Below, piece by piece: positions 1-5,123 of a DNA stretch of 6,241 nucleotides. Positions within the stretch are counted from its first letter, which is position 1. Every line of letters begins with the position of its first letter. Both the position numbers and the translations under genes were made by a program. The notes beneath the pieces were generated by a model. That model saw nothing but the letters and a program-made list of their open reading frames with translations, did not search any database and was not told the DNA's origin. Source of the DNA: Actinomycetes bacterium (GTDB taxonomy: Bacteria > Actinomycetota > Aquicultoria > CAJVYJ01 > JAUVQD01); assembly GCA_030666075.1 (NCBI GenBank), contig DAOUYN010000061.1, forward strand, positions 1 through 6,241, read 5' to 3'.

Positions 1-7
1 TTTAAGA

Positions 8-706
8 TCACTTTTCCCGTTTTCTGTTCTCCTCTGCGTCGGACAACCTAATATAGATCGGCAGTACCTTAAAGTATGCGCCGATCTCTTCCATACTTAT
101 TCTTTCCTCGGCGAGCTTAATTAAAACAGAAGCATTCGGTATCCACTGGGTTTGTGGGGCGTACTCTACTTCACGGGCAATCGCCAGCTCGTTTGGATAT
201 TGGTTCAACCCCTCGCCGGCCAGCACCACCTTGGCGCCCAGCTCCTCCAGCTCACGAGCTAGATCGGCCGGACGGAGGACACGGTAGTCGCCGAGCCGCC
301 GCCCACTCCCGTCGAAAGAGGCAGTGTAGATCTCCTTGCGTTTGGCGTCTGAGATAGGAAAGATTCTGGACTTTGAAGAGTCGCCAGTCTTTGCGTTGGC
401 TGCTTGGCGTGCGATTACATCCAAGGTCGAGACGCCGACAAGCGGTTTATTGAGGGCCCGCGCCAATCCTTGGGCTGTCGAAACGCCGATGCGCAGCCCG
501 GCGAAGGAGCCGGGGCCGATACCGACGGCGATCGCATCGAGGTCCCGGCGGTCCAGGCCGGCCTTCTTGAACAAGGAGTCTATGACGGGCAGGAGGCGCC
601 CCAGGTGGGCGCGGGGCGCCGGTTCGTGGTAATGCGCCTCGATCCGTTTGCTCGTTCCCAGGGCAGCGGTCAGCTGATCGGTGGCCGTGTCGAAGGCGAG
701 GATCAC
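8..706 (-). CDS. tsaB: TsaB, tRNA threonylcarbamoyladenosine biosynthesis protein
   Basis: This 232-residue protein belongs to the TsaB (YeaZ) family. TsaB is a cytoplasmic ASKHA-fold protein that works with TsaD and TsaE to transfer the threonylcarbamoyl group to A37 of ANN-decoding tRNAs. The N-terminal strand ILAFDTATD (2-10), the motif GIGPGSFAGLRIG (62-74) and the segment DAKRKEIYTASFDG (120-133) are typical. The usual Thr of GPGSFTG is Ala here. Length is normal for the family. The start is GTG, and it overlaps the tsaE stop as GTGA (703-706). No strong ribosome binding site is seen, so translation is probably coupled to tsaE. It is the last complete gene of the operon. At its own stop another GTGA (8-11) opens a frame reading GTG ATC TTA that leaves the window after three codons. 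That could be the start of a downstream gene such as rimI or tsaD, but too little is visible to tell. Confidence 0.95.
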   Translation of the reverse strand: MILAFDTATDQLTAALGTSKRIEAHYHEPAPRAHLGRLLPVIDSLFKKAGLDRRDLDAIAVGIGPGSFAGLRIGVSTAQGLARALNKPLVGVSTLDVIARQAANAKTGDSSKSRIFPISDAKRKEIYTASFDGSGRRLGDYRVLRPADLARELEELGAKVVLAGEGLNQYPNELAIAREVEYAPQTQWIPNASVLIKLAEERISMEEIGAYFKVLPIYIRLSDAEENRKREK

Positions 707-1185
707 GCTGCTTGTGCCAATATCTTTGCCAGCTCGCGGGAACGTTCCCCGAAAGCCTCGACGATGAAAAGGCGCTGCTCGATGCGGTTGAGATCACGAT
801 GTATTTCCAAGCGCAGATGGTCGCGGGGGAGGATCTGCGCGATCTTATCGCCCCACTCTATAACCGTGGCGCCGTCCCCGAAGAAGTATTCTTCGTACCC
901 GATCGCTTCGAGTTCGGCGATCTTCTGGATCCGGTAGACGTCGAAGTGATATAGAGGAAGCCGTCCCTCGTAAACCTTCATGATAGTAAAAGTAGGACTG
1001 GTGACGGGTTCGTCCACGCCCAGGCCGGCCGCTAGCCCTTGAGCAAAGCGGGTCTTCCCGGCGCCGAGGTCTCCGGTGAGCGAGATGATGTCTCCAGGGG
1101 CCAGCGCGGCCCCCAGGGCCTGTCCGAGGTTCCTGGTCTTTTCCTCGGAGTCGGTCATCACCTCATCTTTGCTTAACGGTCCCAT
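703..1185 (-). CDS. tsaE: TsaE, ATPase of the t6A tRNA-modification machinery
   Basis: TsaE (YjeE) is a small P-loop ATPase that binds the TsaB-TsaD complex and drives turnover in t6A37 synthesis. From the chosen start the protein has 160 residues. It shows the Walker A motif GDLGAGKT (38-45), the switch-like VTSPTFTI (61-68), YHFDVYR (79-85) and VIEWGDKI (108-115), all in the family order. I chose the ATG at 1185, which follows the glycosylase stop after one base. It gives about 37 residues before Walker A, close to the family norm. Alternatives are a TTG at 1197 inside the glycosylase gene (164 residues) and an ATG at 1158 (151 residues), the latter with GAGGTG directly against it and so too close for a normal ribosome binding site. 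The 3' end overlaps tsaB by four bases. Adjacency to tsaB supports the assignment. Confidence 0.95.
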   Translation of the reverse strand: MGPLSKDEVMTDSEEKTRNLGQALGAALAPGDIISLTGDLGAGKTRFAQGLAAGLGVDEPVTSPTFTIMKVYEGRLPLYHFDVYRIQKIAELEAIGYEEYFFGDGATVIEWGDKIAQILPRDHLRLEIHRDLNRIEQRLFIVEAFGERSRELAKILAQAA

Positions 1186-1186
1186 C

Positions 1187-1846
1187 CTATTGCCCAAAGA
1201 GGTCCATCTGCTCTTGGCTTTCGTCGCTCGAGGGCTCGGGTTCGTCGTCGACCGAGAGCAGATATTTCAGCTTATGGAAGTCTTCTATTAGAAGCTGCTT
1301 GGTCGCGCCGCTGTATAAACCGGCGGCCGGGTGGTAGGTCGGGAAGAGGCGTCTTCTGCCTACATGGATAAGCTCGCCGTGAATGCGCGAGATACTGATA
1401 TTCTGGCGCAGAACGACGCTGGTCGCGTGTTTGCCGAGAGTGCAGATTATCTTTGGCACTATTAATTCGTCTTGTTTGCGCAGGAAAGGACGACAGTGTT
1501 CGATTTCCTCCGGCAGCGGGTCGCGGTTGCCTGGAGGGCGACACTTCAACACATTCGCTATATAGATATCGCTCCTGGACAGACCGAGAACAGTGTCGAG
1601 CAGCTGATCGAGGAGGCGGCCGGCGGCGCCGACAAAAGGTTCGCCGCTTTGGTCTTCATGGAAGCCGGGGGCCTCTCCGATGAACATCAGATCGGCTGTA
1701 GGGCTGCCCACTCCAAAGACGATCTTGGTCCTGGTCTTCGCTAGCGGACAGGCGACACACTTGTTGATGTGGCGCTCAAGTTTATCCAGATCGGTGATGT
1801 TCGCGAGATCAGTCTCAGGCACAGTCTCTCCTGTCGGGATCACCAT
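1187..1846 (-). CDS. udg: Family 4 (UdgA-type) [4Fe-4S] uracil-DNA glycosylase
   Basis: This enzyme excises uracil from DNA, starting base-excision repair of deaminated cytosine. Four cysteines fit the family 4 iron-sulfur cluster pattern: C30 and C33 (CVAC), C102 ([10 protein letters not shown]) and C118 (EHCRPF), with the expected 16-residue spacing of the last two. The active-site motif [17 protein letters not shown] (58-74) and the late motif YHPAA (171-175) are also typical. After the catalytic domain, at about residue 200, comes an acidic Ser/Glu-rich tail ending in QMDLFGQ, which resembles a sliding-clamp binding peptide. The longest frame starts at ATG 1846, touching the upstream FmdB stop with no gap and lacking a clear ribosome binding site. 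GTG 1822 has an AGGAG at ideal distance and would give 211 residues with the whole domain kept. I consider the GTG at least as likely. Its place between fmdB and tsaE suggests co-transcription. Confidence 0.94.
   Translation of the reverse strand: MVIPTGETVPETDLANITDLDKLERHINKCVACPLAKTRTKIVFGVGSPTADLMFIGEAPGFHEDQSGEPFVGAAGRLLDQLLDTVLGLSRSDIYIANVLKCRPPGNRDPLPEEIEHCRPFLRKQDELIVPKIICTLGKHATSVVLRQNISISRIHGELIHVGRRRLFPTYHPAAGLYSGATKQLLIEDFHKLKYLLSVDDEPEPSSDESQEQMDLFGQ
1828..1832 (-). promoter_or_regulatory. Ribosome binding site favouring the GTG start of the uracil-DNA glycosylase
   Basis: On the minus strand AGGAG is followed by five bases (AGACT) and then GTG at 1822-1820, in frame with the glycosylase. 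The longer ATG start at 1846 has no comparable purine-rich site upstream. This site therefore argues for a protein eight residues shorter at the N terminus. The first cluster cysteine would still lie about 21 residues from the start, as is usual in family 4. Confidence 0.45.
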
Positions 1847-2077
1847 TCAGTGACAAGTGGAGCAATTGCTCGAACTGCAGCTGGAGCAGCCCGAATCGGA
1901 GGAGGTCGTTTCGCCGCCTCCACCGCCCGAACGGACGCCGAAAGTGGAGAACCGTTTCTTGACATCGCCTGATCCGCAGACCGGACAGGTCGGTTTGGCG
2001 CCGCTTCCGGCGCCGACACCCACCAGGCGCTCAAATTGCTCCTGACATTTTAAGCAGTCGAACTCAAAGATCGGCAT
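1847..2077 (-). CDS. FmdB-family small zinc-ribbon protein
   Basis: This 76-residue protein begins [11 protein letters not shown], the characteristic opening of the FmdB/FdhB putative regulatory zinc-ribbon family. C8/C11 and C31/C34 (CPVC) form the two knuckles of a likely zinc ribbon. The segment KKRFSTFGV (40-48) before a glycine-rich linker is also family-like. The C-terminal third is low-complexity Gly/Ser followed by four more cysteines (C64, C67, C72, C75) and a terminal His. The start ATG has GAGGTG seven bases upstream. It is the first gene of the minus-strand operon, and its TGA stop directly abuts the ATG of the glycosylase frame. The family name comes from a gene near formamidase and amidase genes. 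The biochemical role is not established, so I give no gene symbol. Confidence 0.9.
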   Translation of the reverse strand: MPIFEFDCLKCQEQFERLVGVGAGSGAKPTCPVCGSGDVKKRFSTFGVRSGGGGGETTSSDSGCSSCSSSNCSTCH

Positions 2078-2084
2078 AGCAAAA

Positions 2085-2090
2085 CACCTC
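2085..2090 (-). promoter_or_regulatory. Ribosome binding site of the FmdB-family gene
   Basis: GAGGTG on the minus strand lies seven bases before the ATG at 2077. It confirms this start for the first gene of the operon. Confidence 0.6.
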
Positions 2091-2096
2091 GATCAG

Positions 2097-2125
2097 ATGA
2101 TACCGCAACACCATGACCTCTTGAA
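2097..2125 (-). promoter_or_regulatory. Candidate promoter of the fmdB-udg-tsaE-tsaB operon
   Basis: On the minus strand TATCAT (2102-2097) matches the -10 consensus at five of six positions. It is preceded at a 17-bp spacing by TTCAAG (2125-2120), a poor -35 match. Transcription would start about 13 bases upstream of the FmdB ribosome binding site or closer, leaving a short leader. The -35 is weak, so this is only a candidate. I saw no better one in the 156-bp gap to the methyltransferase. Confidence 0.3.
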
Positions 2126-2219
2126 GCAGAAAAAAGCATGTGAACGTTTTCGCAAAGCAGGGCTATTCGGGATCGTATTCGGGAAGGTAGTTAATACCAG
2201 AATAGTCCATGACCCATCC

Positions 2220-2224
2220 GAAGG
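2220..2224 (+). promoter_or_regulatory. Ribosome binding site of the methyltransferase
   Basis: GAAGG lies nine bases before the ATG at 2234. It supports this start over the TTG at 2225, which it touches directly. Confidence 0.45.
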
Positions 2225-2233
2225 TTGTTTAAT

Positions 2234-3034
2234 ATGCAGGAGATTATCGAACGCGAAAATATCCGCGAGCAAAAATTCAAAGAAACCTGGAATGGGGTTC
2301 TCGGCGACGCATTCACTGATCTTTCGTCTTACTATGACGCCGCCAACAATGTCGCCAGTCTCGGCATGTGGAATAAATGGCGCAAAGACTTCACCTCCGG
2401 AATAGCCTTGACGCCGGGCATGAGAGTTTTGGATGTTTGTGCCGGCACCAACGCCGTCAGCATACAACTTCTTAAAAAGCAGCCCGAATTGCGAATCACA
2501 ACGATCGATCGCAGTCAGGCCATGCAGGAGGTCGGGGAAGAGCGCATTAGGCGACTTGGGTTCGAGGTCGAGAGCGTTATCAGCGATGTACATAAACTGC
2601 CGTTTCCCGATAATACTTTTGATACCGTTATTCTCGAAGCCGCCTCCAGACACCTTCGGTTAGTGGAAGTTTTTTCGGAGGTTCTCAGGGTCCTTAAACC
2701 GGGCGGAAGCTTCCATCATTGCGACATGCTCAAGCCGAGCAGCAAACTTCTCGAACAAGCCTACCTTACCTACTTAAAGGCCAGCATGTTCGCGACCGGC
2801 CGTATTTTTCGCAGTAAGGGCAACGTCTGGAGCTGCGCCGACTATTTTATCGAAGCCATCCGAGAATTTTATACACCCGAAGAACTCTCTCGGCTGATGC
2901 GATACGTTGGATTCGTCGATGTCACCGACAGAAGCATCTTCGGCGGGATCGTCGCATTTCACGAAGGCACCCATGCCGCCCTCAACTCCGAGCCGGAACA
3001 AACAAAACACGGATCGCTGAGCGCTAGACCCTGA
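2234..3034 (+). CDS. UbiE/MenG-like class I SAM-dependent methyltransferase
   Basis: This 266-residue protein resembles the UbiE/COQ5/MenG family, which C-methylates demethylmenaquinone or its ubiquinone counterpart at the membrane. The N-terminal stretch FTDLSSYYDAANNVASLGMW (27-46) parallels the family pattern around YDxxN and SxGxxxxW. The SAM-binding core follows: VLDVCAGTNAVS (65-76), the acidic end of strand 2 at ITTIDRS (88-94), SDVHKLPFPDNTFD (117-130) and RVLKPGG (152-158). The C terminus has the family ending YTPEELSRLMRYVGF and GGIVAFHEG (237-245). The glycine-rich loop is divergent, with Asn73 where the last glycine is usual, so it may be a paralogue with another substrate. The start ATG has GAAGG (2220-2224) nine bases upstream. 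A TTG at 2225 would add three residues. The last 11 bases overlap the convergent cytochrome gene. I saw no convincing plus-strand promoter. Confidence 0.85.
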   Translation: MQEIIERENIREQKFKETWNGVLGDAFTDLSSYYDAANNVASLGMWNKWRKDFTSGIALTPGMRVLDVCAGTNAVSIQLLKKQPELRITTIDRSQAMQEVGEERIRRLGFEVESVISDVHKLPFPDNTFDTVILEAASRHLRLVEVFSEVLRVLKPGGSFHHCDMLKPSSKLLEQAYLTYLKASMFATGRIFRSKGNVWSCADYFIEAIREFYTPEELSRLMRYVGFVDVTDRSIFGGIVAFHEGTHAALNSEPEQTKHGSLSARP

Positions 3035-3899
3035 ACGTGGCGACTTGGGCAGCGTCATGACATAGAGTGCACCATGGCGTACCGTCGTGGTCAAACTCTT
3101 TGCTTGCATCGTGGCATTCCATGCAGACGCTGAAGTCTTTCTTGGCTTCCTTGCCGTGGGCCGTTCGCCAAACGGGATCATCATGACCTACCGGTAGGTC
3201 AAAATCTTCCGTATGGCACGCGGTGCAGGCGGTCGGCGGTTTTTTACCGTTTCCTATCAGACTCAGCGTCTCTTCGCTGCGCGACTCCGCGTTGCCGCTG
3301 TGACACCTTAGACAACCATGTTTCATGGTTAGAAAATCCTCGTAATGGAAGCCCTCTGCTTCCTTCCACTCCGACTTCAAGGGCTCGAAGTCCTCGGCCC
3401 CTTTGTGGGCTATCCGGTTATGACAGACCGTGCAATCCAGTCCGGCTTCTTTGTGCGCCAGGTGGTTCATTTTAATGCCTTTCGAGAACGTAAACTTGCG
3501 GTTCTCGTTGGTATGGCATCGCTCGCATCGTTCTCGGGGGGTGAGAGCCTGGCTTACGTGGCTATGTTCGTTGATCGGTTTCGGTTCCGTGCCTAGAGCG
3601 GTGGCTATCATTCCGACTGGAGCATCGTATAGCTTCAACTTAAGCAGGTGCCTGATCGAGCCTACATCCATATGACACGCATAACACGTGACCTGCGAAT
3701 GGGCCGAAGCTTTCCAGGATTGCCACTGGGGACTCTGGCTGTGACATGCCTTTCCGCAAAAAGTCGGGTGCGACGCCAAGGGAAATATCGCCGCTAGAGA
3801 GAAGAGGAGAAATATTACAGCCGCGCCGCTAAGCAAAGCAAAGCGAAGTCTTTGCGCCGGATCTTTCCAGTCTATTCTCGATATTATTGGTAACCGCAA
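3024..3899 (-). CDS. Membrane-anchored multihaem cytochrome c (NapC/NirT-like, up to eight haems)
   Basis: This 291-residue protein has a short cytoplasmic N terminus and one hydrophobic helix at about residues 20-42, with no obvious cleavage site. An exported haem-rich domain follows. Seven canonical CXXCH sites start at C72, C125, C156, C196, C225, C259 and C277. An eighth, C48-GKA-C52-H53, has three residues between the cysteines. The helix followed at once by a Cys/His site, a WKASAH segment and a second CXXCH matches the layout of NapC/NirT/NrfH quinol dehydrogenases, which pass electrons from menaquinol to periplasmic or extracellular partners. The C-terminal six-haem part is longer than in classical NapC. 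The only available in-frame start is TTG at 3899, without a clear ribosome binding site. Upstream, the frame is open without start codons to a TGA near 3967. The 3' end overlaps the methyltransferase. The electron acceptor cannot be told from this window. Confidence 0.9.
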   Translation of the reverse strand: MRLPIISRIDWKDPAQRLRFALLSGAAVIFLLFSLAAIFPLASHPTFCGKACHSQSPQWQSWKASAHSQVTCYACHMDVGSIRHLLKLKLYDAPVGMIATALGTEPKPINEHSHVSQALTPRERCERCHTNENRKFTFSKGIKMNHLAHKEAGLDCTVCHNRIAHKGAEDFEPLKSEWKEAEGFHYEDFLTMKHGCLRCHSGNAESRSEETLSLIGNGKKPPTACTACHTEDFDLPVGHDDPVWRTAHGKEAKKDFSVCMECHDASKEFDHDGTPWCTLCHDAAQVATFRV

Positions 3900-3946
3900 T
3901 CGTGGACCCGCTCTTCTTTCTCGGGAAAGCCATTGGTTCCCTCGGT

Positions 3947-3975
3947 ATTGTACAAAGCTTCACAAGCGATATCAA
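3947..3975 (-). promoter_or_regulatory. Strong candidate promoter of the cytochrome gene
   Basis: On the minus strand TTGATA (3975-3970) and TACAAT (3952-3947) each match the sigma70-type consensus at five of six positions, with an ideal 17-bp spacer. Transcription would begin near 3940, about 40 bases before the TTG start of the cytochrome. A GAGGG and an out-of-frame ATG (3933-3931) would lie at the very 5' end of this transcript. Confidence 0.6.
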
Positions 3976-4024
3976 TAGATTGAAACTAAGGTGCAATCAA
4001 GGACACCCTAGTTAGCTATGGGGT

Positions 4025-4089
4025 TAGTTCCAGGGACACGTACCTAATTAATCTCTTAGGAAATAATTAGGTACGTGTCCCTGGAACTA
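4025..4089. repeat. Perfect 26-bp inverted repeat with 13-nt loop, REP/MITE-like
   Basis: Bases 4025-4050 are exactly the reverse complement of 4064-4089, separated by a 13-base loop (4051-4063). Key blocks of the arms are AGGGACACGTACC and TAATTA. All 26 pairs were checked base by base. Pairing stops at the outer end, where T4024 faces G4090, and at the inner end, where A4051 faces A4063. The right arm ends with the three bases that form the TAG stop of the deacetylase gene. No T-tract follows on either strand, so a classical intrinsic terminator is unlikely, although the stem could still stabilise the 3' end of the deacetylase mRNA. The size and perfection suggest a small non-autonomous element of the REP or MITE kind, possibly moved by an IS200-type tyrosine transposase. 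No transposase is in the window. Confidence 0.85.
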
Positions 4090-4980
4090 GGTGAACAGAG
4101 TTTGAGCGGTGTTGTAGTGGATGTCGATGACATCGGCGGTCCGCCGGGCATAGCCGCCGGCGAGCACGGCGAAGACAGGGATACCGCGCCGCCCCGCTTC
4201 GCCAATGACTATCCGGTCTCTCTCAAGGAGGCCCTGCTTCGAGATTCCCAAACTCCCAAGCTGGTCATCTTCGTAAGGGTCGGCCCCGGCTACATAGCAG
4301 ACGGCCTCGGGAGCGTGTTCGTCATATATCCGGGGAACGGCGTGGGCGAGACGTTCTAGATATAGCGCGTCTCCGGCTTGGTCGGGGAGACCGATGTCCA
4401 GATCGCTCTTTTGCTTGACCGGATAGAGGTTCTCCTGATGAATGGAGAAAGTGAAGACATCGGGGTCCCGGGCAAAGCAGACGGCCGTGCCGTTGCCTTG
4501 GTGGAGATCACAGTCGATGACAGCGAACCGTTTTGCCGCCCCCTCGTCCTGGAGAGTGCGAATGGCGATGGCGATATCGTTTAGGTAGCAGAAACCTTCA
4601 GCGTGGTCGGGGAAGGCGTGGTGCCAGCCGCCGCCTATGTTCAACGCCCTTTTGCGTTCGAGGGCGGCTCGCGCGGCCATAACGGTTCCGCCGGTTGTCA
4701 GCAAGAAGAAGTCTCTGATCGCTTCGTCCAGAGGTATCTCGGACGACCGGGTGGCCGGGGTGTACTCGAAGTTCATAAAGTCTCTGACGTAGTCCGGCAG
4801 GTGAACGAGAGCCAGGTCGCCGCCCGTTGCCGGTTCGGCCTCGACCATGTCGACTTGCTCCAGTTGCCCTTCTGCCTGTAAGCGCGCGTGCAGCAGCCAA
4901 TACTTATCGGTCGGGAAGACATGCGGCCCGAAAGAGACCTTAAGCTTTTCAGAATAGATGACGGCCGGCTTTTCGCTCAT
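4087..4980 (-). CDS. HDAC/AcuC-superfamily zinc-dependent deacetylase
   Basis: This 297-residue protein is a member of the arginase-deacetylase fold family, which includes AcuC, acetylpolyamine amidohydrolases and eukaryotic histone deacetylases. It hydrolyses acetyl-amide bonds, for example on lysine side chains or small amines. GPHVFPTDKY (18-27) near the N terminus, GGGWHHAFPDHAEGFCYLND (116-135) with the active-site histidines H120/H121, DCDLHQGNGT (156-165) with zinc ligands D158 and H160, AGADPYEDD (231-239) with the third ligand D234, and GGYA with Y277 form a full catalytic set. It appears active and cytoplasmic. The motif layout looks closer to the short class IV-like bacterial enzymes than to AcuC itself. 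The ATG has AGGTG five bases upstream and an extended -10 promoter. The stop codon lies in the outer end of the 26-bp inverted repeat. The substrate is unknown, and no acetyl-CoA synthetase or histone-like gene is adjacent. Confidence 0.92.
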   Translation of the reverse strand: MSEKPAVIYSEKLKVSFGPHVFPTDKYWLLHARLQAEGQLEQVDMVEAEPATGGDLALVHLPDYVRDFMNFEYTPATRSSEIPLDEAIRDFFLLTTGGTVMAARAALERKRALNIGGGWHHAFPDHAEGFCYLNDIAIAIRTLQDEGAAKRFAVIDCDLHQGNGTAVCFARDPDVFTFSIHQENLYPVKQKSDLDIGLPDQAGDALYLERLAHAVPRIYDEHAPEAVCYVAGADPYEDDQLGSLGISKQGLLERDRIVIGEAGRRGIPVFAVLAGGYARRTADVIDIHYNTAQTLFT

Positions 4981-4985
4981 GGTTT

Positions 4986-4990
4986 CACCT
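4986..4990 (-). promoter_or_regulatory. Ribosome binding site of the deacetylase gene
   Basis: AGGTG on the minus strand lies five bases before the ATG at 4980. It confirms the start. Confidence 0.55.
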
Positions 4991-4998
4991 GGCTGTTG

Positions 4999-5007
4999 AT
5001 TATACCA
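4999..5007 (-). promoter_or_regulatory. Extended -10 promoter of the deacetylase gene
   Basis: On the minus strand TGGTATAAT is a perfect -10 hexamer (5004-4999) preceded by the TGn extension. The sequence 17 bp further upstream (GGTGAA) is a poor -35, which is usual for extended -10 promoters. Eighteen bases separate the hexamer from the ATG, so the leader would be about 11 bases long and just hold the ribosome binding site. Confidence 0.6.
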
Positions 5008-5027
5008 AAAACGCTTGTTCCTTCACC

Positions 5028-5056
5028 TTGACATCCCCTGATGCCGGGACTAATCT
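5028..5056 (+). promoter_or_regulatory. Candidate promoter of the trkA operon
   Basis: A perfect TTGACA -35 (5028-5033) is followed after 17 bp by TAATCT (5051-5056). This fits the relaxed TAnnnT -10 of many high-GC Gram-positives but matches TATAAT at only three positions. Transcription would start near 5063, giving a leader of about 60 bases. The -35 lies 23 bp from the deacetylase -10 on the opposite strand, so the two divergent promoters could influence each other. Confidence 0.45.
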
Positions 5057-5111
5057 TACCTGAAAGTCGCGGTTGGTCGGGGTGTTAGCTGTCGCCGAGC
5101 AGCCCGGGAAT

Positions 5112-5116
5112 GGGAG
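5112..5116 (+). promoter_or_regulatory. Ribosome binding site that fixes the trkA start
   Basis: GGGAG lies seven bases before the ATG at 5124. This start, and not the upstream in-frame TTG at 5073, puts the Rossmann strand YVIVVGCG at the very N terminus, as in other TrkA proteins. Confidence 0.65.
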
Positions 5117-5123
5117 TTCATCG

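Noticed and set aside
738..748. Palindrome GGGAACGTTCCC as an operator
   Set aside because: It lies inside tsaE coding sequence, far from any promoter, and its codons fit the protein. It is probably fortuitous.
447..797. 116-codon minus-strand frame across the tsaB/tsaE junction
   Set aside because: It is an out-of-frame reading of tsaB and tsaE with Arg/Pro-rich composition and no independent support.
2207..2214. CCATGACC repeated from 2111-2118 as a regulatory repeat
   Set aside because: An 8-base match about 96 bp apart in a single intergenic region is easily due to chance, and no symmetry or promoter link supports it.
2093..2653. 186-codon minus-strand open frame opposite the methyltransferase
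   Set aside because: It is antisense to a clear methyltransferase frame, its product shows no recognisable domain, and it has no ribosome binding site of note. It is a shadow of the codon usage of the plus-strand gene.
4025..4089. Intrinsic terminator for the deacetylase gene
   Set aside because: The stem is much longer than a typical terminator, ends in AT-rich pairs at the loop, and no run of T follows it on either strand.
4120..4150. Short palindromic runs (GATGTC-GAT-GACATC and CGGCGG-T-CCGCCG) near the deacetylase 3' end
   Set aside because: They are within conserved coding sequence (GGYARRTADVIDIH) and are explained by codon choice.
4598..4900. Arg-rich 100-codon minus-strand frame and the opposite plus-strand frame at 4603-4881
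   Set aside because: Both overlap the catalytic core of the deacetylase in other frames and have the Arg/Gly/Pro-rich composition typical of shadow frames in GC-rich DNA.
5073..5123. N-terminal extension of the first TrkA protein from TTG 5073
   Set aside because: The added 17 residues have no family counterpart, and the ATG at 5124 has a proper ribosome binding site and places the Rossmann strand at the N terminus.
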